The notes below the pieces were generated by a model. It searched no databases. It was not told the origin of the DNA and saw only the letters and a list, made by a program, of their open reading frames with translations. 64,000 nt of DNA. It comes from Aspidiotus rigidus (Eukaryota > Arthropoda > Insecta > Hemiptera > Diaspididae). Each line of letters starts with the position of its first letter. Position 1 is the first letter of the stretch. Shown here piece after piece: positions 11,595-22,600 of this stretch. Position numbers and translations under genes: made by a program. The stretch covers positions 992,001 through 1,056,000 of the forward strand of contig JAVHKY010000061.1 in assembly GCA_035079385.1 (NCBI GenBank). The letters run 5' to 3'.

Positions 11595-12400
11595 ACAAAT
11601 GCACAGTACACTAATTAACTACTGTGTCCGGTAATACTACTCTATAGAGGAACGTATCATGTCTATAGAGAGTGTGCATCTAGTCTTCGCCCAGTATCTA
11701 ACGACGACATACTCGACGATTAAAACGTACGGAGTACTTTCCGAACTGTGCGCGTAGTGTGCAAGATTGCAGCCTTTTGGATGGCTCGTACTTCTGTCCA
11801 TCTGCATCTAAGTTCGAGCAAGTTTTGTATGGTGGTTTTTGGGTAGGTTCCTGTTGTAGATATTACAATTGGCAATGTTCTAACTTTCAACCGCCACTGT
11901 TTCTCCAGTTCCACAATCAACGCCTTGTATTTCTCCACTTTATGGTGTATTGTTGACTGCATGTTGTTTGGTCCCGGAACTGCAATGTCTATCAAATATG
12001 CTTTTCTCTGCTGCTTATTCCTGAGTATTATATTCGGTCTATTGTGCACTACCTTCTTATATGTATACACAGTTCTGTCCCAAAGAATCTCCGCTTTGTC
12101 ATTTTCATGAACTCTAGGGGGCTGGTATTCCCAGTATGGGGTCATTTCTAACTGCAGCTCCCATTTTTTTGCCAATGCAGAGTGTACGACCTTCGCCACA
12201 CTATCATGCCGCTCTTTGTAATCTATTGACACCAGTTTCTCGCACGAGCTAGTTATGTGCTGTAACGTTTCACTTTGTTTTCCACACATCCGACAATTAT
12301 CGTTGTTAATCAGGCCATCTTTCATTATATTTCTGATAGTTGCGGGTCTTTACTACTCCATCTTGAATTGCTATTATCGAGCCTTCAGTTTCCGGGTATA
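11595..12400 (-). pseudogene. R4/Dong-like LINE, C-terminal part (zinc finger and endonuclease)
   Basis: On the minus strand, ETEGSIIAIQDGVV..TRNYQ (12395-12340) is followed, after a frameshift, by a 201-codon frame to 11720. That frame holds the CCHC finger CRMC..LQHITSSC, the YKERHD helix and an RPN..YLIDIAVPGPNN nuclease core. It then runs to a conserved PIVISTTGTYPK segment. The canonical RPD aspartate reads N here (RPN), so the nuclease may be dead even where the frame is open. A 3' untranslated region of about 125 bp leads to the TAA tract. The 5' side is cut at about 12400, where a TGTTATGCC-ended repeat begins. It is a paralogue of the LINE at 4355-7135, not a duplicate. Confidence 0.8.
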
Positions 12401-12566
12401 GGTGTTATGCCTAATTTGCGCAATTGAAGAGTGCGCGCATTAGGCAAAAATTTTGTAAAATGCGCGCAGTAGTAATGATTTTGCCGAATGCGCGCATTAT
12501 GTAAATGTTTTTGATTTAGTGACACGGATTAGGCAGGTTTATTCTGGCGAATGCGCGCGATAAGCT
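12401..12566. repeat. GCGCGC-rich terminal-like repeat, left of the Ginger-like gene
   Basis: It begins TGTTATGCCTAATTTGCGC and contains repeated modules ATGCGCGCAKTAG, ATTAGGCAAAAAT and GACACGGATTAGGCAG. The same modules recur at 16308-16425. Ginger transposons are known to start TGTNR, which fits. I could not demonstrate a matching inverted copy, so terminal-repeat status is inferred. Confidence 0.45.
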
Positions 12567-13976
12567 ATTCCGGTTACTGCAAGATAAAGTAAGGAGAAAT
12601 GTAGGTTCAGGATGAATGATTCACGTGTGAATATCATTTCAAGGTCTAGGATGAATAATTTACGTTTGAATATCATTTCAATTGTTGTTTGAGTGGAGTG
12701 CACAATTATTACAATTATTGAAAAGTTTGAGGTGGTTTTACATTTTTTGTGAAAAATAGCTGTAGTGCACATAAAGAACATATCATCGTGATTATGGATT
12801 CAAAGGAATGGAGCTCAGATAAGCAGGCGCAGGTGATACAAATTCTGAAGAAAGAATGGAACGGTGTGAAAGATCGTAAGTACTATCACATCTTAGAGAA
12901 ATTCGAGTTGGTGGAACTCACAGGTGTAACTCGAGTACGACGAAAAAAAGACAATAAGTTGATGGCAACTGTTGATACTTTTACTACTACGATTAAGGAA
13001 ATCCATGAATCAATTCAACATAAAGGAGAAAGGAAAACGTACAAGAAAGTAAGTGAAGTCTACTCAAATATTCCTATGTCCGCTGTGAAGAACGTAATAG
13101 AAAATTGCGCACGGTGCGCGGAGAAAATGAAGAAGAAAAGCAGTCGTAGTGTTGTTGTCTGACCAATTACAAGTTCTGATTTGAATGACCGAGGTCAAGT
13201 TGACCTAATCGATTACCGCACCGAGCCTGATGGAGACTATAAGTGGGTGCTCCATTATAAAGAACACCTCACGAAATTCTCTTTTCTGCGCCCCCTCCAT
13301 TTTAAGCAAGCTACACTCGCCCTGTTGCTCAAGAGCTTCCCATATATTTCTACAATGGGGTGTGCCCCGCGTACTCCAGTCAGATAATGGCCGTGAATTT
13401 TGCGCGAATGTCATTTCTGAATTAGGATCGTTGTGGCCCGACTTAGGCATCCACAGAGCCAGGGTTGCGTAGAGAGATCCAATGCAATTGTCAAGGACTC
13501 GCTCACTGCGTGGATGAGAGATAATAGAACTGCCAAATGGGCCACAGGTCTGCCATTCGTACAGTGGGGAATGAATATAACATATCATGAAGCCATAAAA
13601 ATGAAACCATACCAGGCAGTATTTGGTGAAACACCGCGAATTGGACTAGGAAGTACTATCTCACGTGAATTTTTGGCCAAGATAAATCCAGGTATATTGG
13701 AAGAAGACTTTGAAGCCTTCCTAGCGGATAACAGAGAAGACGAAGATAGTCCAAGGACAGAAGACACAGCACAGGTAGACTCACAATATTCATTCCTTGA
13801 AGATGGGGGAGGGGAGCACAGTACCTACAGCAGCTGATATTCCAGTCTTTATTGTGGAAGAAATGCCGTGTGTTTTTGACAACAGGGCTCCATTAGACGA
13901 AGTCAGTGTCGCTGAATCGGAAATCAATAACTTGACACAGGAAACACTGAGAATACTTGATTATGATGCACCACAA

Positions 13977-14039
13977 GTAAGTACCTATGCGCAAGAATTT
14001 TAAAAATGAAGTCATGTAATATTTACTATTCTCTTACAG
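13977..14039 (+). other. Intron 1 of the Ginger-like gene (63 bp)
   Basis: GTAAGTACC donor and a TTCTCTTACAG acceptor after a pyrimidine-rich tract. Removing it joins GCACCACAA to AAATCCAGA in phase 0 and continues the frame. Confidence 0.75.
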
Positions 14040-14207
14040 AAATCCAGAAATAAAGAATACCATCCTCCTCCTGCAAAGCGCCAAAAACTTGACTCCTTGC
14101 ACCAAGATCCTCCTACAACTTCTATGAGTTATTTACAAAACAGTGGCGCGGGAATACTCGTTGGAAATGCAGACAGGCTTTTGACTGCACACATGGAAGA
14201 CGAAGCA

Positions 14208-14277
14208 GTAAGTTTGAATACTTCATATGTGAATGAGTACAATCACGGCCGCATGTAAAAAACATTATGCATTCTAG
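14208..14277 (+). other. Intron 2 of the Ginger-like gene (70 bp)
   Basis: GTAAGTTTG donor and a GCATTCTAG acceptor. Splicing joins GAAGACGAAGCA to ATTCCAGAACCA in phase 0, continuing into the conserved C-terminal segment. Confidence 0.75.
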
Positions 14278-14599
14278 ATTCCAGAACCAAGAACAAGTAG
14301 ACACACTGCTCGCCGTCTGCGCGAAGAAGCTGCCAATAACTTGGAAAAACAAGCCGATAAAATGTTGGAGCGAGGTCGAGAGATCCTACCAAAAATTCGA
14401 ATTGGAGACAACGCCCTCGTCAGAATCCCCGAGTTTGATCAAGGTCGGACTGATCCTCGGAATTTACTTGTTGTCGTGTTGAGCGAAGAAAATGGTCTGT
14501 TTGTTGTTGGTACTGAGCCCGCTCGGCCACGAGGCGTTGCTTGCTAATACGATGTATTTTGTACGTGACAACTCGTATGGGTGTTTACGTGTGTCAGAA

Positions 14600-15243
14600 A
14601 GTGTAGAAAATACTTGCTCAACTGTTGGTGTCTACCTTGATTTAAAGAAAGCCTTTGACACGGTCAACCATAAAATCCTGATAATTAAATTAAAACGGGC
14701 GGGTATCCAAGGTAATCTCTTAAATTGGCTAAAGACATACCTTGATAACAGGAAACAGACTGTGAAGATTGGGGGACAGGAGGGAGGTATGGTGTCATAA
14801 ATGGAGTACCACAGGGTAGTGTTTTAGGGCCTCTTCTGTGGCTAATTTGCATTAATGATTTGGGTCAGCTCGCTCTCCAAGGAAAATTAATTAGTTTTGC
14901 AGATGACACATCTTTAGTTTATTCAGCAAGTAATGCTCAGCTATTACAAGAAGCATTTGAAGAGGATGAAAAAATTTTGAGAAAATATTTCTTTGACAAC
15001 AAATTAATTCTAAATGTAAATAAATCCTGCCTCATCAGTTTCGGATTTAAATTGTCTAAATCAAATTACACTCCAGATGCATGCTTCAGAATGTAGAACA
15101 ATGGGCTGTGATTGCCCTGTACTCCAAAATAGAGATCATACAAAATATCTTGGCCTAACTCTGGACTCAAATTTAACTTGGGGGGAAAATGTTATTGAAT
15201 TGCAAAAAAAGCTCCGAAAATTAAATTATCTCTTTTACTACCT
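14600..15243 (+). pseudogene. CR1/Jockey-type LINE reverse transcriptase fragment
   Basis: The reading begins inside the palm with VGVYLDLKKAFDTVNHKIL (about 14625), passes GNLLNWLKTYLDNRKQTVK, and after a frameshift near 14795 reads GVPQGSVLGPLLW. The FADDTSLVY catalytic motif (about 14896) and the thumb follow. A further shift near 15080 gives TKYLGLTLDSNLTWG. The motif order is that of an APE-type LINE. The endonuclease and RT motifs 0-2 are missing upstream, and the similarity fades after LRKLNYLFYYLRG near 15243. It is inactive. It lies immediately after the Ginger-like gene, so it may have inserted into that element. Confidence 0.8.
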
Positions 15244-16307
15244 TCGTGGTTACTTCGTACGTATCCGTTTCAACGAAACAAGATTTCCTACAAAGGGACA
15301 TGTTCGTAGTTTTATCGCGTTGGAATATCTTGTCAAAACCTATTGAAAGGGTCGTGCGCATACGCATGGATGACTTATTAGAAGTGGTTATCTTCATTTT
15401 TTTTTTTTTTTTCGTGTAAGCATTTGACGCGCGCGAATATTTTCCTTTCGCATATGCCGTTATGTGTACTCGCGTATATCCCACTGTTTTGATACAGTAC
15501 TGAATAACATTAATAATACAGTAACAGCTGTTAATAATAAGTTGGTAAATATCATATTCGTATGATTATGCCGGTGTGGGACATCACAGAGAGTTAGTTA
15601 CAAGTGTTGCGTAAACTTACTGAATGTACTCACACGAATAGACTTTTTCTGTGTTCGCGGGTAGCTGTATATTGTTGATGATTCGTTGAGCTACTATACT
15701 ATTGCTTGGTGACCAACCAATTATCCACGAACTAAAAATAGAATACAAAATGATAATTACTTTTTCAATATTTTTATTTCTTTTTTTTTTAAAAGCTATT
15801 CATTCTACTTTTTGATTTAATGCTTACGAAAAAATGGAACTCCGCTTTTAAACCTAATATTTACGAAAAGTATAAAGAAGTACAGTTAATTTATTCATTT
15901 CATTATAATTCTTATGGTTGTTATTATGATATTGTTATCCCTTTTTTACGTAAGCAATGTGACATACTTTTGGGTACCTATAGTCACACTTCCGAGCAAG
16001 CGGAGAGCTGCACCCGGAAAAGAAAAGTGATGCGCATAGGATTACAATTAAGACTGTAGAGACAATTGTATTGTATTCATTTACTTTGTTCCAAAGAACA
16101 GACCTGCAGGTATCTACCTACAGTTTGAGACTTGGTAAAAACATAAAGGAACCTATTCCAACAACATACAATGCACTCATTGTCTCCGGAAAACTTCAAA
16201 ACAAAGACCTCGGTTATTATTTTCTTTTCCGTCATACCTGGACTAGGCATTTGAACGCGAATATACACATATTTACTATACCAGGTTTTATATTATACCG
16301 TGTAAAT
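15244..16307. other. Non-coding stretch
   Basis: A poly-T run lies at about 15396-15412. Two short plus-strand frames (15820-16059 and 16071-16337) have no recognisable domain and unremarkable composition; I do not call them genes. Confidence 0.5.
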
Positions 16308-16425
16308 AAGTTAGGCTCAATTCGCGCATTTGCCTAAAGCGCGCAATCAATAGGCAAAAATCCTTTTTCGACACAGATTAGGCAGCAGTTTTTCGCAAAA
16401 TGCGCGCAGTCAGCAACTACCAAAT
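16308..16425. repeat. GCGCGC-rich terminal-like repeat, second copy
   Basis: It starts GTTAGGCTCAATTCGCGC and carries the modules ATAGGCAAAAATC, CGACACAGATTAGGCAGC and AAAATGCGCGCAGT. The same modules, in the same orientation, occur at 12401-12566. Its start resembles the foldback element terminus at 38986 (TGTTACGCTCAATTCACG). Confidence 0.5.
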
Positions 16426-16526
16426 GAATCAACATTTGTTCACTACTACTTGAGAAAAAAAAAACATACTAACACTAAATATTTTTGAGTAAATTTTTTG
16501 ACTTAAATTTTAGTGTTTCACGTAAA

Positions 16527-16621
16527 CGATAAATTAAGATTATAAAAAAACACTTAGGCTTTGCCCGCACTCCTCATGTGCGGGCAAAGCTCAAGTGTCT
16601 TTCTATAATCTAATTTATCCT
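16527..16621. repeat. Imperfect hairpin, about 44-bp arms and 7-bp loop
   Basis: The core arms GGCTTTGCCCGCAC and GTGCGGGCAAAGC flank the loop TCCTCAT (16571-16577). The outer arms, GATAAATTA.GATTATA and its complement, extend the pairing with small bulges. It could be a short foldback transposon or a small-RNA precursor; the GC-rich tip is unusual for this neighbourhood. Confidence 0.75.
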
Positions 16622-16695
16622 TGCACGAACAAAATTTCTTTATTTAAGTAAACGATAAATGAATTGTGTATTGTTTTGTATTAACATTTGAGCAA

Positions 16696-16726
16696 AAAAT
16701 AATAATAATAATAATAGTAATAATAC
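16696..16726. repeat. (TAA)n microsatellite
   Basis: Interrupted AAT/TAA units directly 3' (in minus-strand sense) of the ABCA-like exon. No LINE 3' end is recognisable beside it. Confidence 0.7.
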
Positions 16727-16757
16727 GTCAGAGATGAAAAGTGGTGTAAAAACCTAC

Positions 16758-16990
16758 TTTTGAATAACGACTGAACTGATTATACAATCCGTCATTTCGA
16801 AGGCTGGAAATGCGACCGGATTTTTCACCTCCTCCCGACCAACAATGAGCCTCAGGATGACCAGCACAACGGACATGATAAGTGGCATTAGGAACTCGGT
16901 TAACGTGCGAACGGGTGTCCGCTTTTGAATCAGGTAATTCTTCCATAATAATAAATTCAGTTTACGTATATGTTTCATCATTGATGGTGC
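16758..16990 (-). CDS. Putative first coding exon of an ABCA-type ABC transporter
   Basis: The minus-strand frame starts ATGATG at 16981 and encodes a short basic N terminus. Next comes the LNLLLWKNYLIQKR block and a hydrophobic first membrane helix (about residues 27-44, LMPLIMSVVLVILRLIVG). LLLWKN..LQKR before the first helix is the hallmark of ABCA-subfamily lipid transporters. An acceptor-like TATTCTAG ends at 16991, and a donor-like GTAGGT lies at 16757-16752, after about 75 codons. The frame would stop one codon past the donor if unspliced. I see no further ABCA exons in the window. They could lie in transposon-filled introns at lower coordinates or outside the window. It may instead be a stranded gene fragment. 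Confidence 0.6.
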
Positions 16991-17769
16991 CTAGAATATG
17001 ACCGGAGAAAAAAACAAATAAACGCAACACTATTATAATTAATGTCAAATAAAATGGGTGCATGTATATTTTTTACATTATTGGATTTGATGCAAAGAAG
17101 CAATCTCGACAGAGAAATAAAAATCACGCAAAATTTACACGTGTATAAAAAGGTATCGGGTGCCGACGAAAAAACCTTAAAATTCATATTTTTCAGTTGT
17201 AGGAGATGTATTCCAGAATTACGTAAAATACTTAATTTGTTCACTGGTACACATATGCGTGTCTGTATCACCCAGGTCAGTAATTGTAATCAAGTGCGCG
17301 TGCGCGATGGGTACGAGTACTCGTACTAGAACTAGTGCTTTACTCGTACAAGCCGATCAAGATTTAGAAAATAATATTCGGAGGAAAGGTGGCTCACGGT
17401 TTCCGCCTTTGTATCCCTTCATTCGTGAACGATGGCGCGCGCACGCGGAGGCGACCAGAAAGGAAGAAAACAGGAGGAAACAAGGGACCACACGGGCGTC
17501 GCGTCGGCGTTGTTACGCGAGGACGACAAAGAAAGTCATTTTGGTATCTGTACAGAAAAATATGTACGAGTATTTTCTGTTACATACTCGTATCCCATAT
17601 TATAAAGCTGAAGATGGAATTGCATGTAACGGGTAATCTCCGCCCCCACCCATTGAAATTCGATGAAATTTTCACATGAAGAGTAACGTTAATATGTGGT
17701 GTAGCGCAGTGTGTCGCATTCGTCGGCTTCAGAATATCGCGTAAACAACGGGAGTCACTATGCCGCTGA
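16991..17769. other. Non-coding stretch
   Basis: Upstream side of the ABCA-like exon. Several overlapping small frames around 17260-17680 have no recognisable domain. It may be an intron or a 5' region. Confidence 0.45.
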
Positions 17770-17981
17770 TAGGTCTTTTCCATGTCGGCGCATTGCGTAT
17801 GTATTCTCCTACGTGTTATCGAGTTGGTAGTATTTCTAACATTGCTCTTATGGGTGTTGCTGGATTGCATACTCATTATTCATTTTGAAGTAGTTTGCCA
17901 TAAGAGCAACGTTAGAAATACTACCAACTCGATAACACGTAGGAGAACACGTATGCAATGCGCCGACATAGAAAAGCCCTA
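17770..17981. repeat. Long hairpin / foldback element, about 83-bp arms
   Basis: The left arm 17770-17852 and right arm 17898-17981 are complementary with few mismatches, around a 45-bp loop. The inner arm begins CCATAAGAGCAACGTTAGAA; the outer part is GGCGCATTGC next to GACAT. It is a MITE-like foldback or a source of double-stranded RNA. Confidence 0.85.
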
Positions 17982-18235
17982 CAGGGAGGGAAAAAGAGGA
18001 AGGAAGGACCAAACTCAGGCACGACGAAAATATACTATAAGGAAACTATTTACGTGAAAATTACCATTAAAAAATGTTCGAACACCGCCGCGGACTTCAA
18101 AAAGTATGTTTTTCTCGCCGCTAGATGCGTGTCTGTAGGTATTATACTCGACGGACCGACGTGAAAAAAAGTGAATCTGTCCACTCCAAACTTCACAGGC
18201 GAAGATTGTTCTCGTTTTATCAATTTTGAAGACCG

Positions 18236-18430
18236 TTTTGTTCTAATTAAAAATTAAACTTGAAAGGCACTGCCATCAGATATAATTATAAATCTAAAAT
18301 CAAAAAATTACCGAAGTTTTGGAGCCGACACACTCCTTCATCAGCGTAGGAGAAAACGAAACTGAATACAAAACAAGGAACAAAAGGAAACCAGAAACTA
18401 AAACAAAGTAAAAAACACTTACGCAGTCAC
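18236..18430 (-). other. Retroelement-tail-like segment with a hammerhead-like motif
   Basis: On the minus strand, CTGATGA (18344-18338) is followed by a GGAG..CTCC stem around TGTGTCGG. AAAAC, TTCG and GTA come next. This resembles a minimal hammerhead core (CUGAUGA, stem II, GAAAC, short stem III, GUH), but the G of GAAA is A. Stem I pairing is not evident. The upper edge, ACTTACGCAG and then AACACACGAC-like sequence, is shared with 44331-44360. Confidence 0.35.
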
Positions 18431-19315
18431 GTGAGTAATACACGACATCTCATCTCACAATTCAAAACTCATCAAGAAAGTCATTCGCACTCTTCAGATT
18501 AAATACCAAATACCTACCAACCAAACAAGATATTTGTAGAATGAACAAAGAAACTCAAGTAAAGCCTATCATCATGTCACATCAAACTGATAATAGAGTA
18601 AAGGTACTCGTAATCTAATAAAGAAACCTAAATTTCATTTATTTTAGAGTAAAAGTAATCTAAACCTACAAAACGTATCAAGAAAATTCATTCCCCCTCC
18701 CACTTTCCGTCTTGCAACGGGGCTATAACAGTTGTTTCTGCGCTCATTGCAAATTTATAATACATATTATTTCAATTATGATTAACCGTAATCTACAGAA
18801 TCGTATTAAATCAATTGGAAATGCATCGATGAATTACTATCAACTAACCTCATTTGATCCTCGAATAAATTGTTGGTGCCCATCTTCAGATATGAGACTA
18901 TAACTTCTCTAAATCAAGAAAAAATATATCCAGTAGTTCTGCAAGAAATATGCAGACAAGAAAAATCTTGTAAGCCTAAATGTAGGCCTATATAATTATG
19001 TAAGAACACTTTACCGTTTTCACAAATTTTTGTATTGGTAGCGTCGCATCGGCACTCGCAGTCAAAGTTGCAAGCTGCGAATATATAAGCGCCCGGCTCT
19101 AGTATGCCAGTGCTTATCAATTTTGCTATTTGGTAGCCGGATATTCAAGTGACAAAATTTGTGGCGTGTTGATTTAATAAGACCACCTCTGAATATCATA
19201 ACGGCGTAATAACAAGTTTGTATGACAAACCGCTAAGTCTTACATAATATATAATATGAAGAAACTTAAAATTTTTCGGAGCTAAAAGTGATGTAGGACT
19301 TCTAAACCATTGAGA
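18431..19315. other. Non-coding stretch
   Basis: AT-rich, without recognisable genes. The minus-strand frame 18914-19120 is cysteine-rich but matches no domain I know. Confidence 0.45.
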
Positions 19316-19625
19316 AAACGACGGCTTCCTTAACGAAGTTAAACGAGGAACGCAGGGAACCTGTTTTATGAGTCAAATTGGATTTGGTGTTGAAAATTCA
19401 AGGAAGCCTAGACCTAGATAAAGCTGGTATAAAGAAGGCCTAGACCCACTATAAGCCTAATATAATATCTATAGTTTGAGAGTCTAAATTTTCTCGAATC
19501 TCGAGCTATATATGATACCAAGAAAGTTGAAATTTTTCGAAGTCTCCCTCCTATCATAATTACATAGCTCGAAAGTCGAAATTTGTTCAAATCCTTCTCC
19601 TAGCATATATGGCTCGAGAGCGCGG
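19316..19625. repeat. AACAGG-family repeat, copy B
   Basis: The left edge GACGGCTTCCTTAACGAAG..GGAACCTGTTTTATG is almost identical to the edge at 31393. Inside are GGCCTAGAC modules shared with copy A, then 45-50-bp units containing CTCGAGCTATATATGATA and GTCGAAATTT shared with copies C and D. Confidence 0.7.
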
Positions 19626-22600
19626 TGATAAACATTCGTTTCGTCCTCAAATACACCACTGCCGTCGCGTTTAAATCAAGCGATTGTATCCCATACAAAC
19701 ATAATGTTTGTTATGACCGAACAATAATCAAGTATAAAGTGACAAAAAATGTTTTTTCGACAGAAAACAGAATTTTTTATCAATTAATGAGCGCCTGAGT
19801 CCAGGGAGCACGCGACCCCTAATTTTGTTCTCAGCTTTTCATTTACTCGTAGTTCAGTTCAGCGAGATCGTGTACAACCATTTCTATCTCTCAGCTGAAC
19901 AGGAAGACTGCCACACAAAATAGAATGGACGTATCTGCACATTGACGATCAGCAAAAAAGGTATTTTTGCTGAAGTTGAAGAATCTCTTCTCCGCAGATT
20001 CGGGATACGCAGATACGTCTGTTCTACTTTGTACGGTAGAAGAGGGTCAACGGCGGCGCTCATCCGTATTCATTTCTTTAAGAGTGTCACTCCGCCGGCT
20101 ATCTATTGTATTATTGTATCTTTTCGCGTATCCGACTCCATTGGACGCCAGAGAAAGTTTTCAAACCATTAATCGAGATTACATCATTTTTACCGTGTCT
20201 CCGTCTCCATCCTTCCCCCTTCCCGTCCTCTTCTTCTTCTTCTTCTTCATCTCCGCTTATTATGATCACACACTTGATCGGATTTCCGCTGATATTTGAG
20301 AAATAATGACTTCATCAACTTGTAAGACGTAATCTTTCATTTTAATGCGCTTCTCATCTCTCTCTTTCTTACCTCCCTCCTACATATGGTGGCAACCAAC
20401 GACGAGAAACTTTATACTGGTACTAAAATACTCGTCTCTACCTATAATATGATAATAATTAACGGTATATTTTTCCTCTTCCTACTTGTTTCCTTCTTTT
20501 TTCTTTTTTTTTTTTTTCTTCTTCTCATTTTCCTACATTCCATTTCATTCTATATCGGCCGCGATAGCGGTAGCGCAATGCGATCTTTTTTATACTCGAA
20601 GATTAACGTTAAAGTAGACTCTAATTTGACGATGAATTGCGGAGAAAAAACTTTCTGGCAAACCCAAATAAATGAAGATCGTTTTCAATATCTTTTTTTA
20701 TGTTTGAATCGGGTCAACTGGGACTCGCAAATTTCTAATAGGAGGGTGAGGTATGTTAAAGCTGAGTTTCATCGAAAATTTTCCAAGTCTTTATGTCGTC
20801 ATCAGTTCGCGACGTCACCGGTAAATTCAGGTCAACGCCGAACCCTCCCTCCCCTACTTAATTTATGTTAGACTTAGGTACACCGTTGCATTGATATCGA
20901 TTCAACATAACAACCATAATGTTACATAGAATATAATCGATTTTACATATTGATATAACAATTCGGTTTAGTTCGATAATGCCTATCATTAGGCCTAGTG
21001 TACTGTACTGCGAGCCAAGTACGAGTATAAACTGAAGGTTACGGACATATAGATTCCGAAGTGGCAAATATCCTCAATTTCTCACGTTTCTACGACTCGA
21101 CTATATCAATAAGTCGAATATAATCGATTTAATACTATCAACTTATTGATAACAGTTTCTCAAATATCGATGCTCGTTCGCCCCCGTTCTTACCTTCGTA
21201 TAACTCTAGTATACTGCACCCATATAACTAAGTGGAGTGTATAGTCCTGGAGAACTCGAACTCGCGGATTTGCAATAGAGGGGCGGGGTATCGGTGAAGA
21301 TATCAAAAATGTCAGAAGAAGACGGAATGAAAAAGAAACATGGTACAAGGTACAAAACAAAGGAAGAAAGAAAAATAGGTTAGGTCTGCGCTGGAGAAGG
21401 TCGCGACATCTATATTAGGATGCCCTGGCCATAATGACACGACTGTGAGGGCGACGCGAGTCGATACAGTACGACTTCAAATATACAAGACAAATTTTCA
21501 CGGCAATTCGTTCAGTTTGTACAGTGAATTGTATTGAGTCCTCGAAGGTACGATCATACATTACATTCCTCATTGTGATCTGCACTTAATCATGCCGTTT
21601 CTACAAGACTACATAAATCACTTTTTTTTTTCGTCGCTTCGCTGTAGTCTCCTGCACGCTCGCCCTACGCACGTAAGTAATATCAACGAGCCGCAAATGC
21701 ATGATGTAATTAGTCATTTTGTAAGAAAAAAACTATAGTCCGTTCGCGTTAAGAAAACGCCAAAGAAAGGACGAAGAAAGTATATTCTTGAGAAAGGGTT
21801 TGGAAACGTACCACCATTCACGGAAAAACTATAAATAGGCACTGTTAGAGGCTAGCATAAAACGTACAGGGAATTTATTACTCATATGATAAACTGTGTC
21901 ATGAGTCGTTCATGAGTCAGGATGTGTCATCCTGACTCGTTGCATACTGCACTGTATAACTCAATAAAGAAGTTAGTCACGCGTTGTCCTGTCTACGGTA
22001 TATGTATACGTGAACATTGGTCCTCCGGGCCGGATCGTACAGCGAAGTTTTCTATTTTATACGGTTCGGTGTTAATAGTTTCGAACGAAATATTTTTCCT
22101 GTTTCCATATACGTTTCGATTCGAATATTAAAATAATTATGTCGACGGGAGCGGAAAACGAAGTGAACAGGCACTTATAAATGGTATTCATTAACGAAGA
22201 CTGCTCCTCCCAATGTAATTGAATTTTCTGTATAATTTTAACGGAATAAGGCACATGCGGTAATTCGAGTTTGGTACTCTACCTACTAGCATCTTGGTCA
22301 CTTTGTTAAAAGCCTAACTCTTAGTCTTTTCGCGAACCACTCGGAGCCCCCTAGTACCTTATCGTCCGAGCACTTCGTCAAATTACGTTATTAGATATTA
22401 GATACTGGCGTTTTCTACGAAGCATGTTCCATTACATTATAGTAGAATGACACAAATTTTTTAAAAAGGCCGAAGAATGTCAGTTCGAACCCCTTGAATA
22501 CCAGAATTTTCTTCACAAGTCAACCAATATCTGGAAAAAGTCTAAAAAGCAATTTCCGCAGACGCGTACAATCGCAAACTCTTCCCATTTCAGGACCATA

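Larger units (their letters stand above)
12794..14547 (+). pseudogene. Ginger/KRBA2-like DDE integrase gene with two introns, broken
   Basis: The frame opens at ATG 12794 (MDSKEWSSDKQ) and reads through an H2C2-like zinc region (HESIQH..CARCAEKM) into an rve-type catalytic core. The three acidic residues are visible in GQVDLIDY (about 13197), QSDNGREF (about 13380) and SQGCVERSN (about 13460). A late beta-rich segment, GDNALVRIPEFDQGR, is typical of the KRBA2/Ginger integrase tail. Breaks: TGA at 13160-13162, a frameshift near 13345 and a small deletion or frameshift near 13447. Introns at 13977-14039 and 14208-14277 (GTAAGT..AG, both phase 0) restore the downstream frame, so the ancestral gene was spliced. 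The gene ends at 14547 and a CR1-like RT fragment follows. A gypsy-type integrase is the alternative; the introns and the tail favour a Ginger-like DNA transposon or a domesticated relative. Confidence 0.75.

Noticed and set aside
20386..20871. 161-codon plus-strand frame with a hydrophobic tract
   Set aside because: The hydrophobic part is a translation of a T-rich run and the rest shows no domain.
21829..21870. TATAAATAG as a core promoter
   Set aside because: There is no initiator at the right spacing and no downstream gene or polyadenylation signal.
22480..22500. GTTCGAACC resembling a tRNA B box
   Set aside because: There is no A box or foldable cloverleaf around it.
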